Positions 1 through 5,740 are shown, counted from the stretch's first letter. The stretch: 5,740 nt of DNA from Ignavibacteria bacterium (GCA_013298375.1 JAAFHM010000320.1:1-5740); one strand, 5' to 3'. A program made the numbers and translations. Notes: generated from the letters alone by a model not told the origin.

Positions 1-1
1 T

Positions 2-1366
2 TCTACATCGCTTTCGCCTGTGAAAGAGGAATTTGCTCCAAATGAGCCGCTCGTGCTGGGTGCGCTGAACTACGATATTGTCGTGGATTCGCCTGTCGAA
101 ATTGGCAATCATTTCGTGGCAAGTTTTGAGCATCAAGGATCGGTGGTAGAAACTGCTATTGCGTATAGAGGGAATTTCAATCCTGAATGGCTCCAAGACC
201 GCATCAAAACTCTTGTTGAGCGAGAAGCACAGATTTTCGGCGGACTTCCCTTTGACCGCTATGTCTTTATTATTCATCTCTTTCCGGGAATGCGCGGCGG
301 CGGCTTGGAACACGCCCGTTCATCGGTGAACGCTATGGATTCGTGGGGCGATACCGCAAAGCTGCATCGGCTCTTGTCTTTGCTGGTGCATGAGTTTTTG
401 CACGTTTGGAATATCAAGCGTATTCGCCCGTTGGAGCTGGGTCCGTTTGATTACAACCGCGAAAATTATACGCGAATGCTCTGGCTTGTGGAAGGCGCGA
501 CTTCGTATTACGACGACCACCTCACGCATCGGTGCGGCTTCTACACGCGGGCAGACTATTTCAAAGTTCTCTCCAAAGACCATCTTTCGCCCTTTTTCCG
601 CCAACCCGGACGCAATGAAGCCAGCATTAAGGACAACAGCTTCCAAGCGTGGGTGAAGCTCTATCTGCCGCACGACGACTCGGCGAACCGCAATGTGTCG
701 TATTATCTGCATGGCGGCTTGATTTTCTTGTGCTTGGAATTGTGGATTATTGCCGAATCAAAAGGCACAAAACGGCTTGACGACGGCTTTCGTGCGCTTT
801 GGGCAATGTACAAAGCCCGTCCTGAGCGCGGCATAACGGAGGAAGAATTTATCGAAGCAGTGGAAGGTGCAACAGGCGTTGCAATTCGTGCGAATCTCAC
901 AAAATGGCTCAATGGCAAAGGCGACAACCTGCCATTTGATGTGCTTTTTGAGCGATTTGGCTTGGAATGGAAAGAACAAGCGCCCACCGAACCCACAAAA
1001 ATCGGCGAGGAAATTCCCGGAATGCCCGTACTGGCAAAGCTCTTCACAGGGCTAACACTGAAAACTGAAAGCGGGCGGCTCGTGGTAACGCAAGTAGAGG
1101 ATTTCTCCCCTGCTTACGAAGCAAGCATTGGTGCGGATGACGAGATTATTTTTGTCAATGGGCAGCGCTGCACTTCGGCAGAAGAATTTGATACGCTTTT
1201 GGCGAAAAAAGGCACGGAAAGCCCTTCGGAACTGGTGCTGTCGTCAGATTTGGGCATGACTACTGTCCGTCTTACGCCCAAGCAAATGCCGGATTTTGCG
1301 CTCACGGCGAAGGACGATGCGAGTGATGAGCAAAAGGCATTGTTGGAGTTTTGGTTAGCAAGGTAA
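2..1366 (+). CDS. M61-family metallopeptidase with C-terminal PDZ domain (glycyl aminopeptidase-like), 5' end outside window
   Basis: Zinc-dependent peptidase of family M61, which in characterised members removes N-terminal residues such as glycine or alanine. The frame is open from the window's left edge, so the N-terminal beta domain is cut off. The GTG at 20 is only an internal valine. Counting that codon as residue 1, the zinc motif HEFLH is at 124-128 (nt 389-403), followed by WNIKRIRP. The third zinc ligand is probably Glu158 in WLVEGATSYY (nt 491-493). The family's GGGLEH stretch is at 93-98 and SYY at 227-229. A PDZ domain covers about 342-420. After SYY the usual KG is replaced by HG (YYLHGGL), which is mildly unusual. 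No signal peptide can be judged because the start is missing. The gene ends in TAA, and the mobile element's left target repeat begins on its last base. Family assignment is strong; substrate is unknown. Confidence 0.93.
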   Translation, partial: STSLSPVKEEFAPNEPLVLGALNYDIVVDSPVEIGNHFVASFEHQGSVVETAIAYRGNFNPEWLQDRIKTLVEREAQIFGGLPFDRYVFIIHLFPGMRGGGLEHARSSVNAMDSWGDTAKLHRLLSLLVHEFLHVWNIKRIRPLELGPFDYNRENYTRMLWLVEGATSYYDDHLTHRCGFYTRADYFKVLSKDHLSPFFRQPGRNEASIKDNSFQAWVKLYLPHDDSANRNVSYYLHGGLIFLCLELWIIAESKGTKRLDDGFRALWAMYKARPERGITEEEFIEAVEGATGVAIRANLTKWLNGKGDNLPFDVLFERFGLEWKEQAPTEPTKIGEEIPGMPVLAKLFTGLTLKTESGRLVVTQVEDFSPAYEASIGADDEIIFVNGQRCTSAEEFDTLLAKKGTESPSELVLSSDLGMTTVRLTPKQMPDFALTAKDDASDEQKALLEFWLAR

Positions 1367-1402
1367 ATTCGTTGTAACTGGTCAGGTATGTTGTCAAGGA
1401 TG

Positions 1403-1498
1403 TCCACGAATCACACGAATTGACACGAATCAAGAGCATTTTTTGAGCAATAATCCGTTCAAACTTTATTATTCGTGAGGATTCGTGCGATTCGTGGA
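1403..1498. repeat. Imperfect 28-bp palindrome of three ATTCGTG units per arm
   Basis: The left arm (1403-1430) carries CACGAAT at 1405, 1414 and 1424. The right arm (1471-1498) carries ATTCGTG at 1471, 1481 and 1490. The two 28-nt arms are complementary except at four positions, all in the short spacers between units, and are separated by a 40-nt AT-rich loop. As RNA or single-stranded DNA this would fold into a long hairpin. The conservation of the heptamers against drifting spacers suggests that the heptamer itself is selected or was recently amplified. I recall similar ATTCGTG-rich palindromes between genes in diverse bacteria, but I have not searched for them. Confidence 0.85.
1443..1472 (+). 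promoter_or_regulatory. Possible sigma-70-like promoter inside the element's loop
   Basis: TTGAGC (1443-1448) and TATTAT (1467-1472) are 18 bp apart and match the -35 and -10 consensus at 4 and 5 of 6 positions. A transcript would start near 1479 and run through the right palindrome arm into the Uma2 gene. AT-rich sequence gives such matches by chance, and Bacteroidota-type promoters use a different consensus, so this is tentative. Confidence 0.22.
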
Positions 1499-1544
1499 TG
1501 ATTTTTCGAGGCCTGACCAGTTACAATTCGTTAAAATAAAGAGC

Positions 1545-1550
1545 AAAGGA
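1545..1550 (+). promoter_or_regulatory. Ribosome binding site of the Uma2 gene
   Basis: AAAGGA lies 8 nt before the ATG at 1559 and supports that start. It is the only clear Shine-Dalgarno sequence in the window, and it lies just outside the mobile element's right target repeat. Confidence 0.6.
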
Positions 1551-1558
1551 AAAACCCA

Positions 1559-2170
1559 ATGTCCTCACAACCCTTACCACAACAGCTTTTCACGATAGAA
1601 GAATATCTGGAACGTGAGGAAAAAGCCGCCTACAAAAGCGAATATTACAAAGGCGAGATTTTTCCTATGGTTGATACCAGCAGTGCTTATGACGGTAATG
1701 GTGCGGCTCTTGTCATGGCTGGTGGCAGTATGCGCCATTCTAATATCGGCGGCAATATTTACCACGCTTTGCGTAAGTATCTGGTGGGAACATCTTGCCG
1801 CCCGTTTAATAGCGATATGCAAATCCATATCCCAATGGAGCAGCTTTTTACTTATCCTGATGTTTCCGTTGTTTGCGGCAAACGCGACCTTTTTCGAGAC
1901 AAAGCCTTGATGAATCCTGTTGTGATAGTTGAGGTTTTATCGGATTCGACGGAAAGTTACGATAGAGGCACAAAGTTTCGTTTGTATAGCAGAATTGCTT
2001 CTTTGCAAGAGTATGTGCTTGTCTCGCAGAATGAGCGCATTGTGGAGGTTTTTCGTCGCAATGAGCAGCAACGGTGGGAATTATTCGTATTCGCCGAAAA
2101 TGAAAATGTTGAATTAGCATCCGTCGAATGTACGCTTACGATGGAGGAAATTTACGAAGACTCAGAATAG
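1559..2170 (+). CDS. Uma2-family (DUF820) PD-(D/E)XK endonuclease-like protein
   Basis: A 203-residue protein of the Uma2 family, whose fold resembles restriction endonucleases and whose biological role is largely unknown. Recognisable segments in order are FTIEEYLERE (11-20), YKSEYYKGEIFPM (25-37), AGGSMRHSNIGGN (54-66), SDMQIHI (85-91), YPDVSVVCG (99-107), VVIVEVLSDSTESYDRGTKF (121-140) and LQEYVLVSQ (149-157). Likely active-site acidic residues are Asp101 and Glu125 with Lys139, by comparison with remembered family members. Between GEIFPM and AGGSMRH about 16 residues (38-53) are inserted where close relatives usually run directly from GEIFAM into AGA or AGG. Relatives of this subgroup are usually about 185-190 residues, so the insert explains the extra length. 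The start has a good ribosome binding site. No toxin, antitoxin or methylase partner is visible nearby. Family strong, activity unproven. Confidence 0.92.
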   Translation: MSSQPLPQQLFTIEEYLEREEKAAYKSEYYKGEIFPMVDTSSAYDGNGAALVMAGGSMRHSNIGGNIYHALRKYLVGTSCRPFNSDMQIHIPMEQLFTYPDVSVVCGKRDLFRDKALMNPVVIVEVLSDSTESYDRGTKFRLYSRIASLQEYVLVSQNERIVEVFRRNEQQRWELFVFAENENVELASVECTLTMEEIYEDSE

Positions 2171-2194
2171 GGCATGAAAACTTGCTTTCAAGCC
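2171..2194 (+). terminator. Short hairpin directly after the Uma2 stop codon
   Basis: GGCATGAAA (2171-2179) pairs with TTTCAAGCC (2186-2194) with one A-A mismatch and a 6-nt loop. It abuts the Uma2 stop (TAG, 2168-2170). No T tract follows, so it is at best a weak intrinsic terminator or an mRNA 3'-end stabiliser. Confidence 0.3.
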
Positions 2195-2247
2195 ATTAAT
2201 CCAAACATCGCCAATCAAGCAATTACGCATCAAGCAATCCAACAACC

Positions 2248-3597
2248 ATGAACTACACCATCATCGGCGCAGGCAAAAGCGGCTTACACGCTGCTTTTCT
2301 AGCGCAAGACCTCGGACACAATGTTTTTCTCACCGAAGCAAAGCCGGAAGCGGAGGCAAAATCTGCCGCAGAGCAGCTCGCAAAACGCAGTATTGATGCC
2401 GAGTTTGGCGGACATACGAACAAGGGCTTGAAGGCGGATATTATCGTTGCTTCGCCCGGAGTGCCGCCCTCGAACCCGTTTATTCAAGAAGCGGAAAAAC
2501 AGAACATTCCGATTATCAGCGAAATCGAATTTGCATGGCGGCAGCTTGATACCGTGCGGAACCCCGTCGTTGCTATCACCGGGACAAATGGCAAAACCAC
2601 GACGACGGCGCTAACGGCGCATATTCTGAACAATTCCGGCAAAAAAGCGATTGCCTGTGGGAATATCGGCACGGCGATTACGTCCGTTGTGCGGGGGCTG
2701 GAAGCGGGAACAATTTTGGTCGTGGAAGCCAGTAGTTATCAGCTTGACCGCATTGTGGATTTTCGCCCCGATGTGGCGCTATTGCTGAACATCACCCCCG
2801 ACCACCTAAGCTATCACGGCACATTCGAGAACTACTGCGCCGCGAAGTATAAAATTACTTTGAACCAAAACGAAAAAAATGTGTTAATTTTGAACGCCGA
2901 TAATGAGCCGTCTTTAGCAGCAGCGGCGCATTCCCGCGCACAAATCCTTCACTTCGGCGTACATCCTTTGCAGCAAGGCTTGTACGTATCATCAGGAAAA
3001 TTGCTCATTCCCCGTGGGCATCCTGATTCACAGCATAAAGAGGAACAATTAATGATGGTTGATGAACTCCGTATTCCCGGAATTCACAACGTGTATAACT
3101 CAATGGCGGCAGCCCTGGCTGCGCGTGCCTTTGAGATACGCAATGAGAATATTCGGGACAGTTTGATGAGTTTTGCCGGTGTTGAGCATCGCTTGGAATA
3201 TGTCCGAACGGTCGGCGGCGTTGAGTATATCAACGATTCCAAAGCAACCAACATCAACTCTACGTGGTATGCCCTTTCCAGCTATTCCAAACCCCTTGTA
3301 TGGATTGCCGGTGGTCGCGGCGATAACAACGACTACTCCACGCTTGATGACCTTGTGCGTCAAAACGTGCGATGCGTCATTGCTATTGGCGAAGAAGCAG
3401 ATGCTATTTTTAATCACTTCAGTTCGATGGTGCGGTGCGTGAAGGCTTCGTCTCTCCAAGATGCGGTTTCTCGTGCGGCAGACTTCGCGGAAAGTGGCAT
3501 GGCAGCGCTCTTTTCTCCGGCTTGCAAGTCGTTTGATATGTTTGCGAATTATGAACATCGCGGGCAGGTCTTCAAAGAAGCCGTTACTGCCTTATAG
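2248..3597 (+). CDS. murD: UDP-N-acetylmuramoyl-L-alanine--D-glutamate ligase
   Basis: Cytoplasmic ATP-dependent Mur ligase that adds D-glutamate to UDP-MurNAc-L-Ala in peptidoglycan precursor synthesis. The 449 residues match the usual length. The N-terminal Rossmann-like domain starts with YTIIGAGKSGLHAA (3-16). The ATP-binding P-loop is GTNGKTTT (112-119). VVEASSYQLD (158-167), ITPDHLSYHG (182-191) and NYCAAK with Lys200, the usually carbamylated lysine, follow. The C-terminal domain has GVEHRLEYV (311-319), NDSKATN (329-335), AGGRGDNNDYS (355-364) and FSPACKSFDMF (422-432). At the position I align with E. coli Lys348, reported to contact D-glutamate, there is Asp359; a lysine appears instead at 427. 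The ATG at 2248 sits directly before the Rossmann strand, with no clear Shine-Dalgarno sequence. ftsW follows after 26 bp, so the two genes are probably one transcript. Confidence 0.97.
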   Translation: MNYTIIGAGKSGLHAAFLAQDLGHNVFLTEAKPEAEAKSAAEQLAKRSIDAEFGGHTNKGLKADIIVASPGVPPSNPFIQEAEKQNIPIISEIEFAWRQLDTVRNPVVAITGTNGKTTTTALTAHILNNSGKKAIACGNIGTAITSVVRGLEAGTILVVEASSYQLDRIVDFRPDVALLLNITPDHLSYHGTFENYCAAKYKITLNQNEKNVLILNADNEPSLAAAAHSRAQILHFGVHPLQQGLYVSSGKLLIPRGHPDSQHKEEQLMMVDELRIPGIHNVYNSMAAALAARAFEIRNENIRDSLMSFAGVEHRLEYVRTVGGVEYINDSKATNINSTWYALSSYSKPLVWIAGGRGDNNDYSTLDDLVRQNVRCVIAIGEEADAIFNHFSSMVRCVKASSLQDAVSRAADFAESGMAALFSPACKSFDMFANYEHRGQVFKEAVTAL

Positions 3598-3623
3598 TCC
3601 AGCAAAATAGTCCGGTAAAAACC

Positions 3624-4775
3624 ATGAATCCACCCGCATTTGTCGCAAACCTACGCCAGCAAGCCCTTACGCGCTCGCATATAGACTGGATGCTCTTTTT
3701 GGCATCGGTCGCGCTCATGCTGTTCAGTATTGCGTTTGTGTATAGCGCTAGTGCCTACTTTGCGGATGTGAAATTTGGTTCGCCGGAGAAACTTTTTGTC
3801 TTGCATACAGTCCGCGTGGTGCTGAGTTTGATGATTATTCTGCTTTTTTCCCGCATTGACTATCATCTCATTTGGAAGTATTCCAAATCTCTCCTGATTT
3901 TTTCGTTGGTATGCCTCGTCTTTGTCCTCTTGGCAGGAACAACCATAAAAGGGGCTAAACGCTGGATTGGCTATGGTCCGTTAAGTTTTCAGCCATCCGA
4001 ACTTGCCAAGTTTGCCCTCGTGATTCATCTTGCACGTCTTTTGGCGGAAAAGCAAGGTTACATCAAGGATTTCCAACGTGCTTTCCTGCCGATGCTCTTT
4101 TGGATTGTTGCTACTGCCGCGCTGATTGCCAAGCAGCCGAATTTCTCCACCGCAGGTGTTATCTTTATTCTGGGCGTTCTTTTGCTGTTTATCGGCAATG
4201 CGAATGTATTGCACATTGCGGGATTATTCGTGCTGGGTTTGATTGGAGGCGGCTTGTATGGAATTTCGGCGGATTATCGTATGCAGCGTATAACCGATTT
4301 TACCCAGCAATTTAGTTCCATGTTCGACGCAGAAAATGTCCGTAATGTAAATTATCAACTTCAGCAAGCAATTCTAGCATTTGGCAATGGTGGGGTTATG
4401 GGCATGGGACCCGGTCAGAGTCGGCAACGAGACTGGTTTTTGCCGGAATCCTACGGCGATTTTATTTTCTCTATTATCGGCGAAGAATACGGTTTTATCG
4501 GGGTTTTGGCAATTATTATTGCCTTTGCACTGATTCTCTGGCGAGGCTTTATCACGGCTCGCCGTGCGCCGGATGATTTCGGGCGATTCCTTGCGGGCGG
4601 CATCACCATTACCTTTGCACTCTATGCTGTGATTAACATGGGCGTAACAACGGGGCTTTTACCGACCACAGGCTTGCCGCTTCCCTTCATTAGCTATGGC
4701 GGTACGGCTATTCTTTTTTCGGCTGCGGCATTGGGTGTGCTGCTGAATATTTCCGCACAATCTCACAAAATCTAG
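3624..4775 (+). CDS. ftsW: SEDS-family peptidoglycan glycosyltransferase, FtsW type
   Basis: Integral membrane polymerase that links lipid II into glycan strands at the division septum, working with a class B penicillin-binding protein. The 383 residues give about ten hydrophobic segments (near 22-42, 60-77, 89-106, 126-141, 153-169, 175-191, 195-213, 281-305, 322-345, 357-377). A large loop spans about 214-280. Family motifs are GAKRWI (110-115), FQPSELAK (122-129), GMGPGQS (260-266), LPESYGDFIFSIIGEEYG (273-290) and PTTGLPLPFISYGG (347-360). Asp279 matches the catalytic aspartate of SEDS enzymes. The QPDxGT motif reads QPNFST (171-176), a variant I associate with Bacteroidota and Chlorobiota. 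FtsW rather than RodA is chosen because of the adjacent murD, the usual dcw neighbour. The leader has only a weak GGTAAAA before the ATG. No murG follows, which breaks the usual cluster order. Confidence 0.93.
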   Translation: MNPPAFVANLRQQALTRSHIDWMLFLASVALMLFSIAFVYSASAYFADVKFGSPEKLFVLHTVRVVLSLMIILLFSRIDYHLIWKYSKSLLIFSLVCLVFVLLAGTTIKGAKRWIGYGPLSFQPSELAKFALVIHLARLLAEKQGYIKDFQRAFLPMLFWIVATAALIAKQPNFSTAGVIFILGVLLLFIGNANVLHIAGLFVLGLIGGGLYGISADYRMQRITDFTQQFSSMFDAENVRNVNYQLQQAILAFGNGGVMGMGPGQSRQRDWFLPESYGDFIFSIIGEEYGFIGVLAIIIAFALILWRGFITARRAPDDFGRFLAGGITITFALYAVINMGVTTGLLPTTGLPLPFISYGGTAILFSAAALGVLLNISAQSHKI

Positions 4776-4810
4776 CTCTCCGGCATTTACCTCTCGAAAA
4801 ATTTCCGTAA

Positions 4811-4838
4811 GTTTGTGATTCTCGTGAACCTCACAAAC
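4811..4838. repeat. Inverted repeat between ftsW and the glycosyltransferase gene
   Basis: GTTTGTGA (4811-4818) and TCACAAAC (4831-4838) are a perfect 8-bp inverted repeat with a 12-nt loop, ending 14 nt before the next start codon. There is no T tract, so it is not a typical terminator. It could be an operator or a hairpin affecting translation of the downstream gene, or chance. Confidence 0.4.
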
Positions 4839-4852
4839 CAAACGAAATCCGC

Positions 4853-5617
4853 ATGAACGCTATCACATATAAGGACTGCCTTGTTGGCTTGGTAACATAC
4901 AATAATGGGGAAGACCTCGAAAAGACACTCGCTAAATTTCCTCAAAACCCACCATATTCCGTCGTTGTCCATGTTGATGGCTCGACCGACGGCTCCGATG
5001 CTTGTTTAGAGCATTTTCCTTACCCTGTCATCCGCACCAATCCCAATCGAGGTGTTGGAAAAGCTATTAAAAATTGCATTGAATATGCTCGTACTCATGG
5101 CTTCAAGGCAGTCGCAATCATTCCCGGCAACAATAAAAATCACCCGGAAGAATTGCCGATATTATTTGAGCCAATTTTAAGCGGAAAGGCTGATTACGTG
5201 CAGGGTTCGCGCTACTTGCAAGGCATGGCGGAAGAGCGCCGCCGAGCCCACACACCGCTTTTTCGGCTGGTGATGGTGAAAGTTCATGCGCTCATGTTTA
5301 GCATTTTGACTGGAAAGCGCTGCACTGATGCGCTTGATGGGTTTCGTGCCTACAAAGTAGAAATTTTTGATGATCCTGCTATTAACATTTGGCAAGAATG
5401 GCTTGATACCTACGAGCTTGAAACATACCTACACTATAAAGTGCTTAAATCCAAGAAGTGGAGCTTTACGGAAGTCGCAACATCAAAGACTTACCCCAGC
5501 GATAAAAAAACGCTTTTGAACGTGCAGGGGCGAAAATATTCCCATATCCGACCATTCATTGATTGGTGGCGTATTTTGCGCCCGTTATTGTATTTGATAC
5601 TTGGCTTGCGAAAATAA
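4853..5617 (+). CDS. Family 2 glycosyltransferase (GT-A fold), subgroup without DxD
   Basis: A 254-residue GT2-type enzyme expected to move a sugar from a nucleotide sugar to an unknown acceptor at the cytoplasmic face of the membrane. LVGLVTYNNG (10-19) is the first strand, VDGSTDGS (41-48) the nucleotide-binding turn and NPNRGVGKAI (63-72) the next helix. QGSRYL (117-122) and TDALDGFRAY (158-167) are also typical. The metal-binding DxD region normally reads like DaDgqH, but here it is PGNNKNHPEE (91-100), with no aspartate. The segment INIWQEWLDTYELETYL (177-193) and the C-terminal IDWWRILRPLLYLI (236-249) look like marks of a distinct subgroup rather than decay. The C-terminal hydrophobic stretch may hold it at the membrane. 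The ATG at 4853 lacks a clear Shine-Dalgarno sequence. It lies 77 bp after ftsW and may share its transcript. It is not MurG, which belongs to GT28. Confidence 0.88.
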   Translation: MNAITYKDCLVGLVTYNNGEDLEKTLAKFPQNPPYSVVVHVDGSTDGSDACLEHFPYPVIRTNPNRGVGKAIKNCIEYARTHGFKAVAIIPGNNKNHPEELPILFEPILSGKADYVQGSRYLQGMAEERRRAHTPLFRLVMVKVHALMFSILTGKRCTDALDGFRAYKVEIFDDPAINIWQEWLDTYELETYLHYKVLKSKKWSFTEVATSKTYPSDKKTLLNVQGRKYSHIRPFIDWWRILRPLLYLILGLRK

Positions 5618-5629
5618 TACCGTTTTGAT

Positions 5630-5740
5630 TTAAGTTTCGATAGCTTGCTTTCTTTTTTGCTTGTTTTGATGCTGTCGAATCCACGGGAAAGCAGTCAAAC
5701 GCTGTAAGAGCTTCGGATTTTCCCAGTATTTCTGCAATAT
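5630..5740 (-). CDS. Probable C-terminal end of a convergent gene, product unknown
   Basis: Reading leftward from the window edge, an open frame of 36 codons ends in TAA (5630-5632 on the plus strand). It encodes ILQKYWENPKLLQRLTAF, then PWIRQHQNKQKRKQAIET. The composition (tryptophans, aromatic and charged residues, a basic tail) looks like a real protein end, and the stop falls 12 bp beyond the glycosyltransferase stop without overlap, as expected for convergent genes. I do not recognise the family. A second reverse frame is also open here but runs into the glycosyltransferase gene, so it is less likely. Confidence 0.45.
   Translation of the reverse strand: MLQKYWENPKLLQRLTAFPWIRQHQNKQKRKQAIET

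Larger units (their letters stand above)
1366..1532. mobile_element. MITE-like non-autonomous element with IS66-type ends
   Basis: A 151-bp unit (1374-1524) is bounded by perfect 13-bp terminal inverted repeats, GTAACTGGTCAGG at 1374-1386 and CCTGACCAGTTAC at 1512-1524. It is flanked by an identical 8-bp direct repeat AATTCGTT at 1366-1373 and 1525-1532. Ends starting with GTAA and an 8-bp target duplication are the known hallmarks of the IS66 insertion sequence family. The unit is far too short for a transposase and I see no coding frame in it, so it would have to be moved in trans. Removing the element and one target copy would leave 33 bp between the peptidase stop and the Uma2 start, against 192 bp now. 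The IS66 link is inferred from ends and target size alone. Confidence 0.72.

Noticed and set aside
320..712. 130-codon minus-strand frame inside the M61 peptidase gene
   Set aside because: It is antisense to the zinc-site region of a clear family member, and no independent coding signal is seen.
1403..1498. ATTCGTG units considered as a CRISPR array
   Set aside because: The units are 7 bp, the spacers 2-3 bp, and the two sets face each other. No array of long repeats with unique spacers exists.
1372..1526. Element treated as having 15-bp inverted repeats and a 4-bp TTCG duplication
   Set aside because: The outer two bases of the 15-bp pairing are equally explained by the direct repeat AATTCGTT, which is 8 bp and leaves GTAA ends. 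That fits a known family better.
2214..2238. Direct repeat ATCAAGCAAT at 2214-2223 and 2229-2238 before murD
   Set aside because: Ten bases, two copies, in a short AT-rich leader. No palindrome or known binding site, so too weak to call.
3100..3558. 152-codon open frame on the minus strand inside murD
   Set aside because: It lies wholly antisense to well-supported murD motifs, and its translation is rich in Arg, His and Cys with no recognisable domain. It is a shadow of the real gene.
3594..3613. ATAGTCC repeated at the murD end and in the murD-ftsW gap
   Set aside because: Seven bases repeated across a stop codon. Likely chance or local slippage, with no evident function.
5636..5679. 9-bp stem (TTCGATAGC with GCTGTCGAA) around a T-rich loop, considered as a terminator
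   Set aside because: The loop is 26 nt, no T tract follows the stem on either strand, and it falls inside the probable minus-strand coding end.
5634..5740. Alternative minus-strand frame open at the right edge
   Set aside because: It continues into the glycosyltransferase gene before stopping and has a less protein-like composition than the frame that ends at 5630.

Overview
The window reads as chromosomal DNA of a Gram-negative bacterium, most likely from the Bacteroidota/Chlorobiota side. This rests on the style of the FtsW protein (QPNFSTAG instead of QPDxGT, and LPESYGDFIFSIIGEEYG), on an M61 peptidase with a C-terminal PDZ domain, and on starts that mostly lack a clear Shine-Dalgarno sequence. 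The placement is an inference from remembered family patterns, not from a search.

Layout, left to right. Positions 2-1366 hold the 3' part of an M61-family (glycyl aminopeptidase-like) metallopeptidase gene whose start lies outside the window. Positions 1366-1532 hold a short, complete-looking, transposase-free mobile element: 13-bp terminal inverted repeats beginning GTAA, flanked by an 8-bp direct repeat. Inside it is a large imperfect palindrome built from three ATTCGTG units facing three CACGAAT units. Just after it, 1559-2170 encodes a Uma2-family PD-(D/E)XK nuclease-like protein with an unusual insertion. Positions 2248-3597 are murD and 3624-4775 are an ftsW-type SEDS gene, 26 bp apart and surely co-transcribed. 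Positions 4853-5617 encode a family 2 glycosyltransferase of a subgroup that lacks the usual DxD motif. The last ~110 bp probably hold the 3' end of a convergent gene on the minus strand.

How the genes work together: MurD adds D-glutamate to the cytoplasmic peptidoglycan precursor, and FtsW polymerises the finished lipid II at the division site. They are a remnant of the division and cell wall (dcw) cluster, but mraY, murG, murC and ftsQ are not beside them here. The glycosyltransferase could act in envelope glycan synthesis, but its acceptor cannot be read from the sequence. The M61 peptidase and the Uma2 protein have no evident link to the wall genes. All intact genes are on the plus strand, and no gap between genes exceeds 300 bases.

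The strongest unexpected signal is the IS66-like miniature element between the peptidase and Uma2 genes. I saw no wholly new multi-gene system.
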